64,000 nt of DNA. Origin: Ekhidna lutea. Lineage in GTDB: Bacteria > Bacteroidota > Bacteroidia > Cytophagales > Cyclobacteriaceae. The translations under genes and the position numbers were made by a program. The stretch is from NCBI RefSeq assembly GCF_900188325.1, contig NZ_FZPD01000004.1:254501-318500 (forward strand). The letters are read 5' to 3'. Positions 1 to 8,776 of this stretch are shown here, one piece after another. Each line of letters starts with the position of its first letter. The first letter of the stretch is position 1. The notes beneath the pieces were generated by a model. It did no database searches. It saw only the letters and a list, made by a program, of their open reading frames with translations, and was not told the origin of the DNA.

Positions 1-347
1 AAGGAAGCCTTGTTGGACTCGATACCAACCGCAGTTACTACAACTTCTTGTAGCTCTGTAGCACCTCCCATAGAAATGTCTATTGTAGATCGTGCACCTA
101 CTGCCACTTCCTGAGTTTCAAAACCCACGAAAGAATAAACCAAAACAGCACCATCATCCACAGACAGACGGTAATTACCATCTAAATCGGTTGTGGTACC
201 AGTTGTTGTGCCTTTAATCACAACATTCACTCCTGGTAGAGTTTCACCTGCATCATCGGTGACTTTACCAGAAACCGTTCTTTGAGCCATTGCACTAAAG
301 GCAATAACAGTTAAGAACGTAAAACTTAGTAGTAAAATCCTCTTCAT
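1..347 (-). CDS. SusC/RagA-type TonB-dependent outer-membrane transporter, N-terminal part (runs off left edge)
   Basis: Only the first 115 codons are present; the frame is open to base 1, so the gene continues outside the window. The ATG is at 345-347 on the minus strand. Residues 1-22 are a signal peptide ending in AMAQ. From about residue 23 comes the carboxypeptidase-regulatory-like fold typical of SusC (RTVSGKVTDDAGETLPGVNV), then the GGATELQEVVV stretch that precedes the plug. SusC proteins form the outer-membrane channel of SusCD importers. Residues 22-104 match the SusC at 24489 at about 69 of 83 positions. The substrate cannot be told from this piece. Confidence 0.9.
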   Translation of the reverse strand, partial: MKRILLLSFTFLTVIAFSAMAQRTVSGKVTDDAGETLPGVNVVIKGTTTGTTTDLDGNYRLSVDDGAVLVYSFVGFETQEVAVGARSTIDISMGGATELQEVVVTAVGIESNKAS

Positions 348-596
348 ACTAACTAGTTAATCGTTAAACATTAATTTATTGAAGCCCGAAAGATATTACT
401 TTTTAAGATTATTTAACAAATCTCAAGAATTCCGAAATTCAACCTAAAACTCCTTTAGAATAAAACTCAGACCGTTTATCAGATATAATCAACATAAAAT
501 CTTTATAAACAGAATAAAAATCTTCTTCTTCAAGAATTCAATTAAATAAATTTTGATTCTTTAAAATTGAAAAATTGTAATAAAAAGCTAAACTTT
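348..596. other. AT-rich intergenic region between a SusC gene and a PorE-like gene
   Basis: This stretch of about 249 bases is very AT-rich and holds no open frame with a recognisable product. It should contain the promoter of the leftward SusC gene and the 3' end of the leftward PorE-like transcript. I found no clear terminator hairpin and no confident TAnnTTTG box. Confidence 0.4.
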
Positions 597-2549
597 TTAC
601 CGCCTCGTCCGTATGACACGGAATTCTATCCTGCGGTTGGACTGGCGGTTGGATTCAGAAGTATTAGGATATAAAGGTTGGGTATCTGCATAGCCCTTGA
701 ATTCTAGTCTATCAGACGCTATTCCCATGTATTTAAGCTTTTCGTAAACAGCCTTGGCTCTTAGTCTTGATAAATTCTCATTGTACGATGTTGATCCAAT
801 GTCATCTGTGTGACCTGAGATTTCTACTACTATAGAAGGGTTCTCCTCAAGGAGGTCAAATGCGTTTTGGATTTCGGATATCGATTTATCATCAAGCTCA
901 TAGGAGTCCAGTTCAAAGTAGATGTTTTTTAGAACGAGTGACTCTCCTATTTCAATCGGCTGAAGTGCTATGTTGATAGTATCCGGCTTTACTAAACTTG
1001 AAACTTCAGTTTCAAAGTGAAAATCAGAATAAATAAATCCTTTCTTCTTAACATATGCCGCCAGTTCCAAACCGACAGGTAAAACCATATAATATTCGCC
1101 CGTTATTGAATCAGACTTGCTTCCATATATAGTTTCGTTCGTTTCCAGATTTACAACCTGAACATTGGCTGATAAGGGTTGGTTTGATTTGACATTGGTA
1201 ACAGTGCCAACAATATAAGAGGTGCTTACAGCTTTCACTTCTTCGCTTAATTGTATGCTTACAATCTTACTATCCAGTATCTCAAAGTTTTTCTGTTCTT
1301 CTTTAGCAAAAAATGCACTTTCTCCATCGCTGCTAATTACTATGGCCACCTCATCTTTGTGGGTATTAATTGGATAGCCTAGATTCTGAGGTGCGGACCA
1401 GTTAGAATCCAACCTATTCGAATAATAAAGATCATAGCCTCCCATGCCAGGATATCCATTCGCCGAGAAATAAAGTTGCTTTCCGTTTGGATGTATAAAT
1501 GGTGTTGTTTCGTCTCTTCGGGTATTTATTTCAGGGCCGAGATTAACAGGCGTTTTCCACTTACCATTTTCATTTTTAGTTACCCAAAGGTCTCTTCCAC
1601 CAAAACCTCCGGATCTGTTAGAAGAAAAATACAGCGTTCGTCCGTCCGCTGATAGAGATGGCTGAGACTCCCAATACATGGAATTGACCGGTTTGCCAAG
1701 ATTTTTTGGCTTTGACCAATTGTCTCCAACCTTTTTAGTTATATACAAATCGCAACTTCCGAATGAATGTTGATCATCGCAAGATGTAAAGATCATTGTC
1801 CGTCCATCAGCGGAAACTGTACACGCTCCTTCATTCAATGGTGAATTGATTCGAGGGGAAACCGATTGCCCTGGAGTCCATCTACCATCTATTTTTTTAC
1901 TCACCACGATATCCTCATCACCCTGAACATGGTCTCGCTTGGTATAAAACAAGCTGGCATTGTCTATGGTAATTGACGGCAAGTATTGTAGTCTAAATCG
2001 GTTGACTTCTTTCGGCAGATAAGTGACAGCTATGGAGTCAGTAGCAACGCTGATTTGATCTTTTGAAAACTTTATGCTTTTTAAAAGAAGTTGAATATCA
2101 TCCGCATTTCCTCTTTCTGGCACTCTTGATAAGAAAGAGTCAATGAACGTTTGGGCCTTCTCATACTCACCACGGTCCTGAGCCATAAATGCCAGCTTCT
2201 CTAAAACTGAAGCTATTGGTTCTGGTGCGTACTTTACATGCGACTTGAATTTGGAGTAAACAGAATCCTCATTTCCTAAGGCATTATATAGGCTGCCCAT
2301 TCGGATATATGCTTCAAAGAACTCACTATCCTCCTGAACAGATTCTTCTAAAAAAGAGATGGCTGAAGCAAAATCACGTTCCTTGTATTTCTTGTCAGCT
2401 TTTTCGTAAAGCTTACGAGCTTTTTTGCTATCAGTTGAAAGGGGAGATTGTGAGAGTAGTGAGATGGAGAGGGTTAGTAATAAAAAAGTACCTATTAATC
2501 GGATTATGGAATATCCATGTACTTGTGTGTCTGTAGCGATATTTTCCAT
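597..2549 (-). CDS. OmpA-family outer-membrane protein with TPR, PD40 propeller and regulatory-like domain (PorE-like)
   Basis: A 650-residue envelope protein. After a hydrophobic export segment (about 16-34) come TPR-like helices (about 40-150), PD40/WD40-like repeats with Asp/Gly-rich SADGRT signatures (about 190-430), a carboxypeptidase-regulatory-like domain (about 440-530) and a C-terminal OmpA peptidoglycan-binding domain (about 535-645, SGHTDDIGS then NLSRLRA). This order matches PorE of the type IX secretion system, but Bacteroidota carry several paralogues of this shape, so the T9SS role is inference. The only ATG giving a signal segment lies inside queE, a 46-base overlap, which suggests translational coupling. 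A second protein of this design is at 56685. Confidence 0.85.
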   Translation of the reverse strand: MENIATDTQVHGYSIIRLIGTFLLLTLSISLLSQSPLSTDSKKARKLYEKADKKYKERDFASAISFLEESVQEDSEFFEAYIRMGSLYNALGNEDSVYSKFKSHVKYAPEPIASVLEKLAFMAQDRGEYEKAQTFIDSFLSRVPERGNADDIQLLLKSIKFSKDQISVATDSIAVTYLPKEVNRFRLQYLPSITIDNASLFYTKRDHVQGDEDIVVSKKIDGRWTPGQSVSPRINSPLNEGACTVSADGRTMIFTSCDDQHSFGSCDLYITKKVGDNWSKPKNLGKPVNSMYWESQPSLSADGRTLYFSSNRSGGFGGRDLWVTKNENGKWKTPVNLGPEINTRRDETTPFIHPNGKQLYFSANGYPGMGGYDLYYSNRLDSNWSAPQNLGYPINTHKDEVAIVISSDGESAFFAKEEQKNFEILDSKIVSIQLSEEVKAVSTSYIVGTVTNVKSNQPLSANVQVVNLETNETIYGSKSDSITGEYYMVLPVGLELAAYVKKKGFIYSDFHFETEVSSLVKPDTINIALQPIEIGESLVLKNIYFELDSYELDDKSISEIQNAFDLLEENPSIVVEISGHTDDIGSTSYNENLSRLRAKAVYEKLKYMGIASDRLEFKGYADTQPLYPNTSESNRQSNRRIEFRVIRTRR

Positions 2550-3121
2550 TTTGGGTTTTGCTTCACAAAATCAACGATCAAAGGTGTCATTTCTTTTTCT
2601 TTTGACCACTCTGGTTGCAGAAACAATTGCGAATCTGAATGCATTTTATCTCCATGACCTTCCGCCCATTTGAAATCACTTTTATTGAATGCGACTACTT
2701 TAAGTTCATGTGACTTGCTGTAAAACTCTTCTAGCGGAGCTTTGAATTTCTTTGGTGAAAAACATATCCAGTCCCATCGGCCACTAAGCGGGTATGCTCC
2801 AGAGGTTTCGATATTCGTTTGAAGTCCGGCCTTTTCTAATGATTCTGTAAGTAAGGTGAGGTCATACATTAGTGGTTCTCCCCCAGTCACTACAACCAAG
2901 TGAGCACCTGATTCTTTTGCAGCACTTACTATCTGATCAATACTAAACCAATCAAACTGAGAGGCATCCCATGACTCTTTTACATCACACCACACACAAC
3001 CTACATCGCATCCTCCAAGCCGGATGAAATAGGCTGGTGTTCCGGAGAAGAAGCCTTCTCCCTGAATGGTATAAAAAGACTCCATCACCGGAAGGTATTC
3101 CGGATCAGTGATTGAGCTCAT
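2504..3121 (-). CDS. queE: 7-carboxy-7-deazaguanine synthase (radical SAM)
   Basis: A 205-residue radical SAM enzyme that converts 6-carboxy-tetrahydropterin to 7-carboxy-7-deazaguanine in queuosine precursor synthesis. The Fe-S motif is CDVGCVWC (Cys38, Cys42, Cys45), spaced C-x3-C-x2-C, preceded by the substrate-loop hallmark FYTIQGEGFFSGTPAYFIRL. VVVTGGEPLM is the SAM-binding GGE motif. Length fits the short QueE form. The start overlaps the end of folD by 17 bases and its 3' end overlaps the PorE-like gene, so it sits in a tight leftward operon. queC, queD and queF are not in the window. Confidence 0.93.
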   Translation of the reverse strand: MSSITDPEYLPVMESFYTIQGEGFFSGTPAYFIRLGGCDVGCVWCDVKESWDASQFDWFSIDQIVSAAKESGAHLVVVTGGEPLMYDLTLLTESLEKAGLQTNIETSGAYPLSGRWDWICFSPKKFKAPLEEFYSKSHELKVVAFNKSDFKWAEGHGDKMHSDSQLFLQPEWSKEKEMTPLIVDFVKQNPKWKISLQTHKYMDIP

Positions 3122-4007
3122 ATGCCTTTAACGTATTCAATAAGAGTGAGGCTATTGTCATAGGACCAACTCCTCCTGGAACAGGAGTGATATAGCTTGT
3201 AATTGGAGCAACCTCATCGTACACCACATCGCCTGAAAGTCTGAATCCTGATTTTTTAGATTCATCTTCTACTCGCGTAGTTCCCACATCTATTACCACG
3301 GCCCCTTCTTTGACCATGTCTTTTGTGATCAATCCTGGCTTTCCAACAGCTACTATTAAAATATCAGCTGCTTTTGTATGTGATTTCAAGTCAACTGTCG
3401 CTTTGTGGCAAACGGTAACCGTAGCTTTTCCTTCCTGAAGCATCATTAAACTAAGCGGAGCTCCTGCAATTCTGCTTGCTCCTACCATTACACAGTTCTT
3501 TCCTTCTGTTTCTATCTCATACCTTCTAATCAACTCCATGATACCATATGGCGTGGCTGGCAATAGAAGTTGATTTTCAGAGACTATACTTCCAAAATTT
3601 TGATTCGTGAAACCATCTACATCTTTCAATGGTGAAATTCTTTCGGTAATGCGTTCAACAGAAATATGATCTGGTAAAGGAATCTGCACTATAAACCCGT
3701 CCACATCCTGATCTTCATTTTGCTGCTCAATATGCTTGATGAGTTTTTCTTCAGAAATGGTGCTTGCAAAATGCATCAATGTATAGTCAAAGCCTACTGC
3801 TTTGCATGCATTGATCTTTCCATTTACATAGGTATGACTTGCTCCGTCATCGCCAACTAATATGATCGCCAAATGAGGGGCACGCTTGCCATCTGCTTTG
3901 ATTTTTTCAACCTTAGCGGCGATTTCATTTTTTATGTCTTTGGAGACCTTTCTCCCATCGATAATTTTAGGTTGGATGTCAGAAGTTTGAAGTTTGGAGC
4001 TAGTCAT
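3105..4007 (-). CDS. folD: Bifunctional methylenetetrahydrofolate dehydrogenase / methenyltetrahydrofolate cyclohydrolase
   Basis: Interconverts 5,10-methylene-, methenyl- and 10-formyl-tetrahydrofolate in one-carbon metabolism, using NADP(H). It shows the catalytic Tyr/Lys motif HTYVNGKINAC, the family signature DGFIVQIPLPDH and the C-terminal PVPGGVGPMTIASLL. The nucleotide-binding loop reads GASRIAGAP. I take the ATG at 4005-4007; a GTG three codons upstream (4014-4016) is the alternative and abuts the upstream stop. The first dozen residues (SSKLQTSDIQP) are longer than usual before the IDGR motif and look like a non-conserved extension. It lies between the four-helix-bundle gene and queE on the same strand. 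Confidence 0.95.
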   Translation of the reverse strand: MTSSKLQTSDIQPKIIDGRKVSKDIKNEIAAKVEKIKADGKRAPHLAIILVGDDGASHTYVNGKINACKAVGFDYTLMHFASTISEEKLIKHIEQQNEDQDVDGFIVQIPLPDHISVERITERISPLKDVDGFTNQNFGSIVSENQLLLPATPYGIMELIRRYEIETEGKNCVMVGASRIAGAPLSLMMLQEGKATVTVCHKATVDLKSHTKAADILIVAVGKPGLITKDMVKEGAVVIDVGTTRVEDESKKSGFRLSGDVVYDEVAPITSYITPVPGGVGPMTIASLLLNTLKAYELNH

Positions 4008-4015
4008 ATTTATCA

Positions 4016-4384
4016 CTAATTAAGTTTTTTCCTGAAAGCAATAGTCATATTCATTAAATCAAAACGTCTTTTATAAAAAAGATCGAATGACTCCTCGTTA
4101 ATATATTTTCTCCTCCTCGCTTTATGTAAACAAGTAACTACCTCTGCAATCGAACGAATTGAATATCCTAAAAATCGTTTGTATTCTGGATTGGATTGTA
4201 AGATTGAACCTTCAGATATATTCAATGCTATTGAATCTGATGCCCTTCTTATTTGGGAAGTAAGATTGTAAATCTCTTCTTTAGGAAATTGTGAACTTGA
4301 CTCAAAAATATCCTCTGCTAAATCCATTGAGTCATTCCATATTCTCAATTTCTCAAATTTGAATTTAATATCTCGCTCTTCCAT
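4016..4384 (-). CDS. Four-helix-bundle protein of the 23S rRNA intervening-sequence (IVS/S23) family
   Basis: A 122-residue all-helical protein with family hallmarks: FEKLRIWNDSMDLAEDIF at the start, LTSQIRRASDSIALNISEG in the middle and a YKRFLGYSIRSIAEV stretch. Relatives are encoded in intervening sequences of 23S rRNA genes, but in Bacteroidota they are common as free-standing genes; their molecular function is not established. Here it is wedged between lepA (17 bases away) and folD, with its stop touching the alternative folD start, so it is very likely cotranscribed. Nothing around it resembles rRNA. Confidence 0.88.
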   Translation of the reverse strand: MEERDIKFKFEKLRIWNDSMDLAEDIFESSSQFPKEEIYNLTSQIRRASDSIALNISEGSILQSNPEYKRFLGYSIRSIAEVVTCLHKARRRKYINEESFDLFYKRRFDLMNMTIAFRKKLN

Positions 4385-4400
4385 CTTCCGACTGTTAACT

Positions 4401-6188
4401 TCAATCCAACTTTAATACAGCCATAAATGCTTCCTGAGGTATCTCTACGTTACCAACCTGACGCATTCGTTTTTTACCTTTTTTCTGTTTTTCTAAAAGC
4501 TTCCTCTTTCGCGAGATATCTCCTCCGTAGCATTTTGCTAAAACGTTCTTTCGCATCGCTTTCACGGATTCCCTCGCGATAATCTTGGTTCCGATAGCTG
4601 CCTGAACAGCGATTTCAAACATCTGCCTTGGGATCAGTTCTTTTAGCTTTTCACAAAGTCTCTTACCCCACTCATAGGCTTTATCTCTATGGACAATCGC
4701 CGATAGAGCGTCTACTTTATCGCCATTCAACATGATATCCAGCTTCACCATGTCTGATCTTCGGTATCCGATCAATTCGTAATCCAGTGACGCATAACCT
4801 CTGGAAATGGTCTTTAGCTTATCGAAGAAGTCAAAAACGATTTCTGCCAAAGGAATTTCGAAGGTTAACTCTACTCGGTTTGATGTGAGATAAACTTGAT
4901 TCTTAATTTCTCCTCGTTTGTCCATACATAGGGCAATTATCGGCCCGATAAACTCTGCCTTTGAAATGATCTGTGCTCGAATGAAAGGTTCTTCAATGTG
5001 ACTGATCAGGTTTGATTCTGGTAGCTCAGAAGGCGCACTCACTTTCAAAATATTGCCATCATTTTCAATTGCATGAAATCGCACGGATGGAACTGTTGTA
5101 ATTACAGTCATGTCGAACTCACGCTCCAACCTTTCCTGTACTATCTCCATATGTAGCATTCCAAGGAATCCACATCTAAAACCGAATCCTAAAGCCGCTG
5201 AGGTTTCAGGCTCCCAGATCAGAGAAGCATCGTTCAATTGCAGCTTTTCCATGGAAGCTCTTAGCTCCTCAAATTCGCTTGTCTCTACAGGATAAATTCC
5301 TGCAAAAACCATCGGCTTTACGTCCTCAAACCCTTTTACTTGTCTTTGTGTAGGTCGATCTACATGGGTAATCGTATCCCCTACTTTTACTTCCTTAGCA
5401 ACTTTAATTCCTGATATAAGGTAGCCCACATTACCTGCTGAGATTGACTTTTTGGGTTCGTGCTCAAGCCTAAGCACACCAATTTCATCAGCTTCGTACG
5501 TTTTCCCGGTATTGACAAACTTTACTTTATCTCCTTTATTCAATGAGCCGTTGAAAACGCGAAAGAAAACCTCAATTCCTCTGTATGGATTAAATACAGA
5601 ATCAAAAATCATGGCCTGAAGTGGCTCGTCAGGATCTCCTTCCGGACTTGGCACCCGACTTACTATTGCCTCTAAGATATCTGTCACTCCTATTCCTTCT
5701 TTAGCACTAGCATGAATGATGGATTCTTTTTCACAACCAATCAAATCAATGATTTGATCTGAAACTTCATCCGGCATAGCACCAGGAAGATCAATTTTGT
5801 TTAGAACAGGAATTATCTCCAGGTCATGCTCCAAGGCCAGGTAAAGATTGGAAATGGTCTGCGCTTCAATTCCCTGTGCTGCATCAACCACAAGTAAGGC
5901 GCCCTCACAAGCAGCGATAGATCGTGAAACCTCATACGAAAAATCTACGTGTCCCGGGGTATCGATAAGGTTAAGGGTATACTTCTCTCCATTCAACTCA
6001 TAATCCATTTGGATCGCATGACTTTTGATGGTGATGCCACGCTCACGCTCCAGATCCATATTATCAAGCAACTGAGCTTGCATATCCCGATCTGAAACCG
6101 TGTGAGTAAACTCCAATAACCGATCAGCCAGGGTACTTTTACCATGGTCAATATGGGCAATGATGCAGAAGTTTCGAGTGTTCTTCAT
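4401..6188 (-). CDS. lepA: Elongation factor 4 (LepA), ribosome-associated GTPase
   Basis: A 595-residue translational GTPase that acts on the ribosome (back-translocation/initiation quality). The P-loop is AHIDHGKS (residues 11-18), switch [13 protein letters not shown]3 [11 protein letters not shown] and G4 NKIDLPGA. The LepA-specific C-terminal domain is present, ending [20 protein letters not shown] and [10 protein letters not shown]. Length equals the family norm. It is the first gene of the leftward run that includes the four-helix-bundle gene, folD and queE, and it has a strong upstream promoter match at 6248-6278. Confidence 0.97.
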   Translation of the reverse strand: MKNTRNFCIIAHIDHGKSTLADRLLEFTHTVSDRDMQAQLLDNMDLERERGITIKSHAIQMDYELNGEKYTLNLIDTPGHVDFSYEVSRSIAACEGALLVVDAAQGIEAQTISNLYLALEHDLEIIPVLNKIDLPGAMPDEVSDQIIDLIGCEKESIIHASAKEGIGVTDILEAIVSRVPSPEGDPDEPLQAMIFDSVFNPYRGIEVFFRVFNGSLNKGDKVKFVNTGKTYEADEIGVLRLEHEPKKSISAGNVGYLISGIKVAKEVKVGDTITHVDRPTQRQVKGFEDVKPMVFAGIYPVETSEFEELRASMEKLQLNDASLIWEPETSAALGFGFRCGFLGMLHMEIVQERLEREFDMTVITTVPSVRFHAIENDGNILKVSAPSELPESNLISHIEEPFIRAQIISKAEFIGPIIALCMDKRGEIKNQVYLTSNRVELTFEIPLAEIVFDFFDKLKTISRGYASLDYELIGYRRSDMVKLDIMLNGDKVDALSAIVHRDKAYEWGKRLCEKLKELIPRQMFEIAVQAAIGTKIIARESVKAMRKNVLAKCYGGDISRKRKLLEKQKKGKKRMRQVGNVEIPQEAFMAVLKLD

Positions 6189-6247
6189 ATAGTTGTTCTA
6201 GCCAGCAGATTGTGACGTTTGAGCCTCAACCCTTTGAAAATTAGGCG

Positions 6248-6278
6248 CAAAGGTAACATGACCCTACCCCGCTTCAAA
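6248..6278 (-). promoter_or_regulatory. Bacteroidota-type promoter for lepA
   Basis: On the minus strand TTTG (6278-6275) is followed after 19 bases by TACCTTTG (6255-6248), a full match to the Bacteroidota -33/-7 consensus TTTG-N19-21-TAnnTTTG. The predicted start of transcription is near 6241, leaving a leader of about 50 bases before the lepA ATG at 6188. Confidence 0.7.
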
Positions 6279-6307
6279 GGGTGAAATACAATTTGATCGA
6301 AAAATGA

Positions 6308-6760
6308 TTACTCCTTGTTTTTAGTGTCAACAAGAATGGTGACAGGACCATCATTAACCAAAGAAATCTGCATATCCGCCCCGAATTCACCTGTTTTAAT
6401 CTCACTATCTAAATGAGTCTGCATTTCCGCAACAAATGCCTCATAAAGAGGAATTGCTATCTCAGGCTTGGCAGCCTTAATGTATGATGGTCGATTTCCC
6501 TTTTTAGTGCTGGCGTGCAGCGTGAATTGACTAACAACCAAAGCTTCTCCATTGACTTCCAGAATGCTTTTATTCATAACACCTGTGTCATCTGGGAAAA
6601 TTCTCATATTGCTGATTTTTCTGCACAGCCACTCAATATCTTCCTGCCCGTCAGTTTCTTCTATTCCCAACAGAATCATTACCCCAGTATCGATGCTGGA
6701 TTTTACTTTGCTATCAATAGAAACGGAAGCTGATATTACACGTTGAATAACTGCTCTCAT
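6308..6760 (-). CDS. dtd: D-aminoacyl-tRNA deacylase
   Basis: A 150-residue enzyme that removes D-amino acids (and glycine mischarged on tRNA-Ala) from tRNA. Both family motifs are intact: SQFT (residues 77-80) and the Gly-Pro motif NDGPVTI (Gly138-Pro139), which together form the chirality-selecting site. Its ATG overlaps the stop of the upstream gene by 4 bases (ATGA), so it is translated from the same message as the NAD(P)-binding protein. Confidence 0.96.
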   Translation of the reverse strand: MRAVIQRVISASVSIDSKVKSSIDTGVMILLGIEETDGQEDIEWLCRKISNMRIFPDDTGVMNKSILEVNGEALVVSQFTLHASTKKGNRPSYIKAAKPEIAIPLYEAFVAEMQTHLDSEIKTGEFGADMQISLVNDGPVTILVDTKNKE

Positions 6761-7428
6761 GAATATGCAATGTCAATCATTTGACTTGGCTTATATCTGG
6801 CAAATCCCTCTTCATTTTTATTTGCAACCTGAATCATGGATTTAGCAACTTCTACATCTCTTATAGCCCCCACCCTCTTTTTAGATGCAATGACAAAAAA
6901 AGAGGCAATTGCACTGATCACTTTCGCCACCTCTTCTAGGAATCGATATTCCTTTCGGTCTCCCAATAAAAGTGAAGGTTGAAATATTTTAAGTGACTTT
7001 AGATTTAATTCCTGAAGCTTATCCTCGAGTGTTCCTTTGGCCATGTTATAGAAAAGAGGAGAAGAACTATTCGCGCCTACGGCTGTTACAATCAATAATT
7101 GATTAAAGTCTTTCTGCTCTTGAGCGATACGTGCAAACGCTAACGGATAATCAACATCTATTTTGAGAAAGGCTTCTTTTGATCCGGCTTTTTTTCTTGT
7201 TGTTCCAAGCGCGCAATAAAAGTCATGTGCATTCATTTTGTTTTGATGCTTTTTTAAGTCATCAAAATCTTCGACAATGATTTCAATAAGCTTTGGATCT
7301 TTTATCTCATGTGAATGGCGAACAATGGCAACTACAGAGTCATAGCTTTCCTCTTTTAAGAGTAAGCGTACAAGCTGTTTCCCCACCAATCCCGTCGCAC
7401 CAATAACCAATGCCTTCTTATTTGTCAT
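6757..7428 (-). CDS. NAD(P)-binding Rossmann-fold protein, HTATIP2/NmrA-like
   Basis: A 223-residue protein beginning with an NAD(P)-binding motif GATGLVGKQL (Gly10, Gly13, Gly16). The conserved stretch DFYCALGTTRKKAGSKEAF, followed by VTAVGANSSSPLFYNMAKG, is typical of bacterial HTATIP2-like oxidoreductases; the Tyr-x3-Lys pair (YNMAK) is the expected catalytic dyad of the extended SDR class. The substrate is unknown. It is coupled to dtd by a 4-base overlap. Confidence 0.85.
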   Translation of the reverse strand: MTNKKALVIGATGLVGKQLVRLLLKEESYDSVVAIVRHSHEIKDPKLIEIIVEDFDDLKKHQNKMNAHDFYCALGTTRKKAGSKEAFLKIDVDYPLAFARIAQEQKDFNQLLIVTAVGANSSSPLFYNMAKGTLEDKLQELNLKSLKIFQPSLLLGDRKEYRFLEEVAKVISAIASFFVIASKKRVGAIRDVEVAKSMIQVANKNEEGFARYKPSQMIDIAYS

Positions 7429-7461
7429 ACTCTCAATTTCAGATTGAATAGTACAATAATA

Positions 7462-7857
7462 TTAGTCCGCTTGTTCCCACTGTTCCTTTTCCCATAGATG
7501 AAACTTTTTAATATCTCGATTAATTTTTCGTGCAATCAAAAAAACAACCGATGCATCGTCAGTAAATCCAAGAGCAGGGATAAAGTCCGGGATCAGGTCT
7601 GTTGGTATGATAAAATATAGTAAGGCGAAAACGATAAGTAATATCGTAGATACAGGAAAAGACTTGTATTCTCCGGAGATATGGGACTGAACCATTCGAA
7701 TGAGTATTTCCAATTTGGATTTAAGCTCCTGAAGCTCATTTGAATTTGTCGCAAGCTTTTTTAGCTTTTCCCCGGCATTTGATAAAGTAGATTTTATTTG
7801 CTCCTTATCGCCGGCAGTCTCTTTTGCCTTCTCCCATATTTTCTTTGTCTTTTCCAC
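7462..7857 (-). CDS. DUF1232 (YkvA-like) membrane protein
   Basis: A 131-residue protein with a charged helical N-terminal half (1-60) and the DUF1232 core from about residue 65: a membrane segment (STILLIVFALLYFIIPTDLI) then PDFIPALGFTDDASVV. The IPxDLIPDFIPxxGxxDD pattern is the family signature. Function is not established. It starts 2 bases from the end of the upstream membrane protein, so the two are coexpressed. Confidence 0.88.
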   Translation of the reverse strand: MEKTKKIWEKAKETAGDKEQIKSTLSNAGEKLKKLATNSNELQELKSKLEILIRMVQSHISGEYKSFPVSTILLIVFALLYFIIPTDLIPDFIPALGFTDDASVVFLIARKINRDIKKFHLWEKEQWEQAD

Positions 7858-7859
7858 TT

Positions 7860-8381
7860 CTAAAAAACGTCTTGAATTTCTTCTTTTATATACTTGATGG
7901 CTTGTTTTGGCGTATCCATTTCTTCTCCGGCCGTATTCTCCAAAATCGCCCGTGAAAGATCGAACCCTGTAGCCTTTTCGTCCAATGCATTTGCAGATGA
8001 ATTAACTACTGAAATTGTTTGCTCAACTGCGGTGGTAACATAGGTCCAGGCACTATCAGACATATACACTTGCTGTGAAAGGTTATGATTAAACTCATTC
8101 CTAATCTCATGGATTAGAATATGCTGAAATTCTTCTGCCGAATAATCTGAGCTACTCAGTCTGGAAATCAGATTCGCTGGTGTAATTCGCTCAAGCAACA
8201 ATACAATTCTTTCATAAGCCTGCAGCCTTATCGGCACTACGATCTCCTGATTCTTTTGGCGGACGCTAAAAGCTATCTCGTCTAGTTGCTTTTGCAAGAA
8301 AGATCGAACAAGCAAGTAGGCCAGATACAGTACCAAGCCGGCGGGAATTGTAATTTTCAGAAGGTCGTAAACCATTTCCAT
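7860..8381 (-). CDS. Conserved single-pass membrane protein, function unknown
   Basis: 173 residues with one N-terminal membrane helix (about 7-28, ITIPAGLVLYLAYLLV), then a long helical cytoplasmic region containing IRLQAYERIVLLLERITP and FQHILIHEIRNEFNHN. I recognise the pattern from Bacteroidota hypothetical proteins but know no function. It is first in a leftward pair with the DUF1232 protein (2-base gap) and divergent from the IscA-like gene. The predicted C-terminal half is alpha-helical and soluble. Confidence 0.75.
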   Translation of the reverse strand: MEMVYDLLKITIPAGLVLYLAYLLVRSFLQKQLDEIAFSVRQKNQEIVVPIRLQAYERIVLLLERITPANLISRLSSSDYSAEEFQHILIHEIRNEFNHNLSQQVYMSDSAWTYVTTAVEQTISVVNSSANALDEKATGFDLSRAILENTAGEEMDTPKQAIKYIKEEIQDVF

Positions 8382-8400
8382 TGATTGGATTGTTAAGTGT

Positions 8401-8429
8401 TTTGATAAACGTCAAAAATAATACTTTTA
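8401..8429 (+). promoter_or_regulatory. Candidate promoter for the IscA-like gene
   Basis: TTTG (8401-8404), 17 bases, then TACTTTTA (8422-8429), 7 of 8 to TAnnTTTG. Spacing is slightly short. The ATG at 8459 follows 29 bases downstream. Confidence 0.45.
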
Positions 8430-8458
8430 CACGGAGGCAATAAGTAAATAGCAAAGTG

Positions 8459-8740
8459 ATGAAACCACCTGTGGAAATAACGGACAGAGCGCTGGAAGAG
8501 GTTAAGAATATTTTAAAAAATAAAGGAATTCCTGAAGGATATGGGTTGCGCATAGCTACCAAAGGCATGGGGTGCGGCGTGGGATTTAAGTTGGGTTTTG
8601 ACAAAAAGAAAGAAACCGACGATGAATACTTCATCGATGGTGTGCAGGTGCTAGTACGAAAAAGTGAAATGATGTTTTTGGTAGGCAAGAAAATTGAGTT
8701 TTACGATGAGGCAGATGCTAGGGGTTTTGTGTTTGTGTAA
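8459..8740 (+). CDS. HesB/IscA-family protein lacking the C-terminal Cys-x-Cys
   Basis: A 93-residue A-type carrier fold: ITDRALEEVKNILKNKG, then GYGLRIATKGMGCGVGFKLG with the first conserved cysteine (Cys39). True IscA/ErpA proteins end in an NPNAxxxCGCGxSF tail whose two cysteines complete the Fe-S site; here the protein stops at ARGFVFV, just before that tail. No frameshift is evident, since no CGCG codons follow. I prefer the ATG at 8459 to the adjacent GTG at 8456. It may bind a cluster with other ligands or act differently from a standard carrier. It is a single-gene unit, divergent from the membrane-protein pair. Confidence 0.85.
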   Translation: MKPPVEITDRALEEVKNILKNKGIPEGYGLRIATKGMGCGVGFKLGFDKKKETDDEYFIDGVQVLVRKSEMMFLVGKKIEFYDEADARGFVFV

Positions 8741-8776
8741 GCAAATTCAATCTTATTAAAATTTAAAAGTTCTTAA

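Noticed and set aside
4016-4384. Four-helix-bundle gene as evidence of a nearby 23S rRNA
   Set aside because: No rRNA sequence is visible; flanks are lepA and folD.
8266-8688. 140-codon minus-strand frame across the IscA-like gene
   Set aside because: It overlaps two better genes on both sides, shows no domain and has no promoter; a shadow of 8459-8740.
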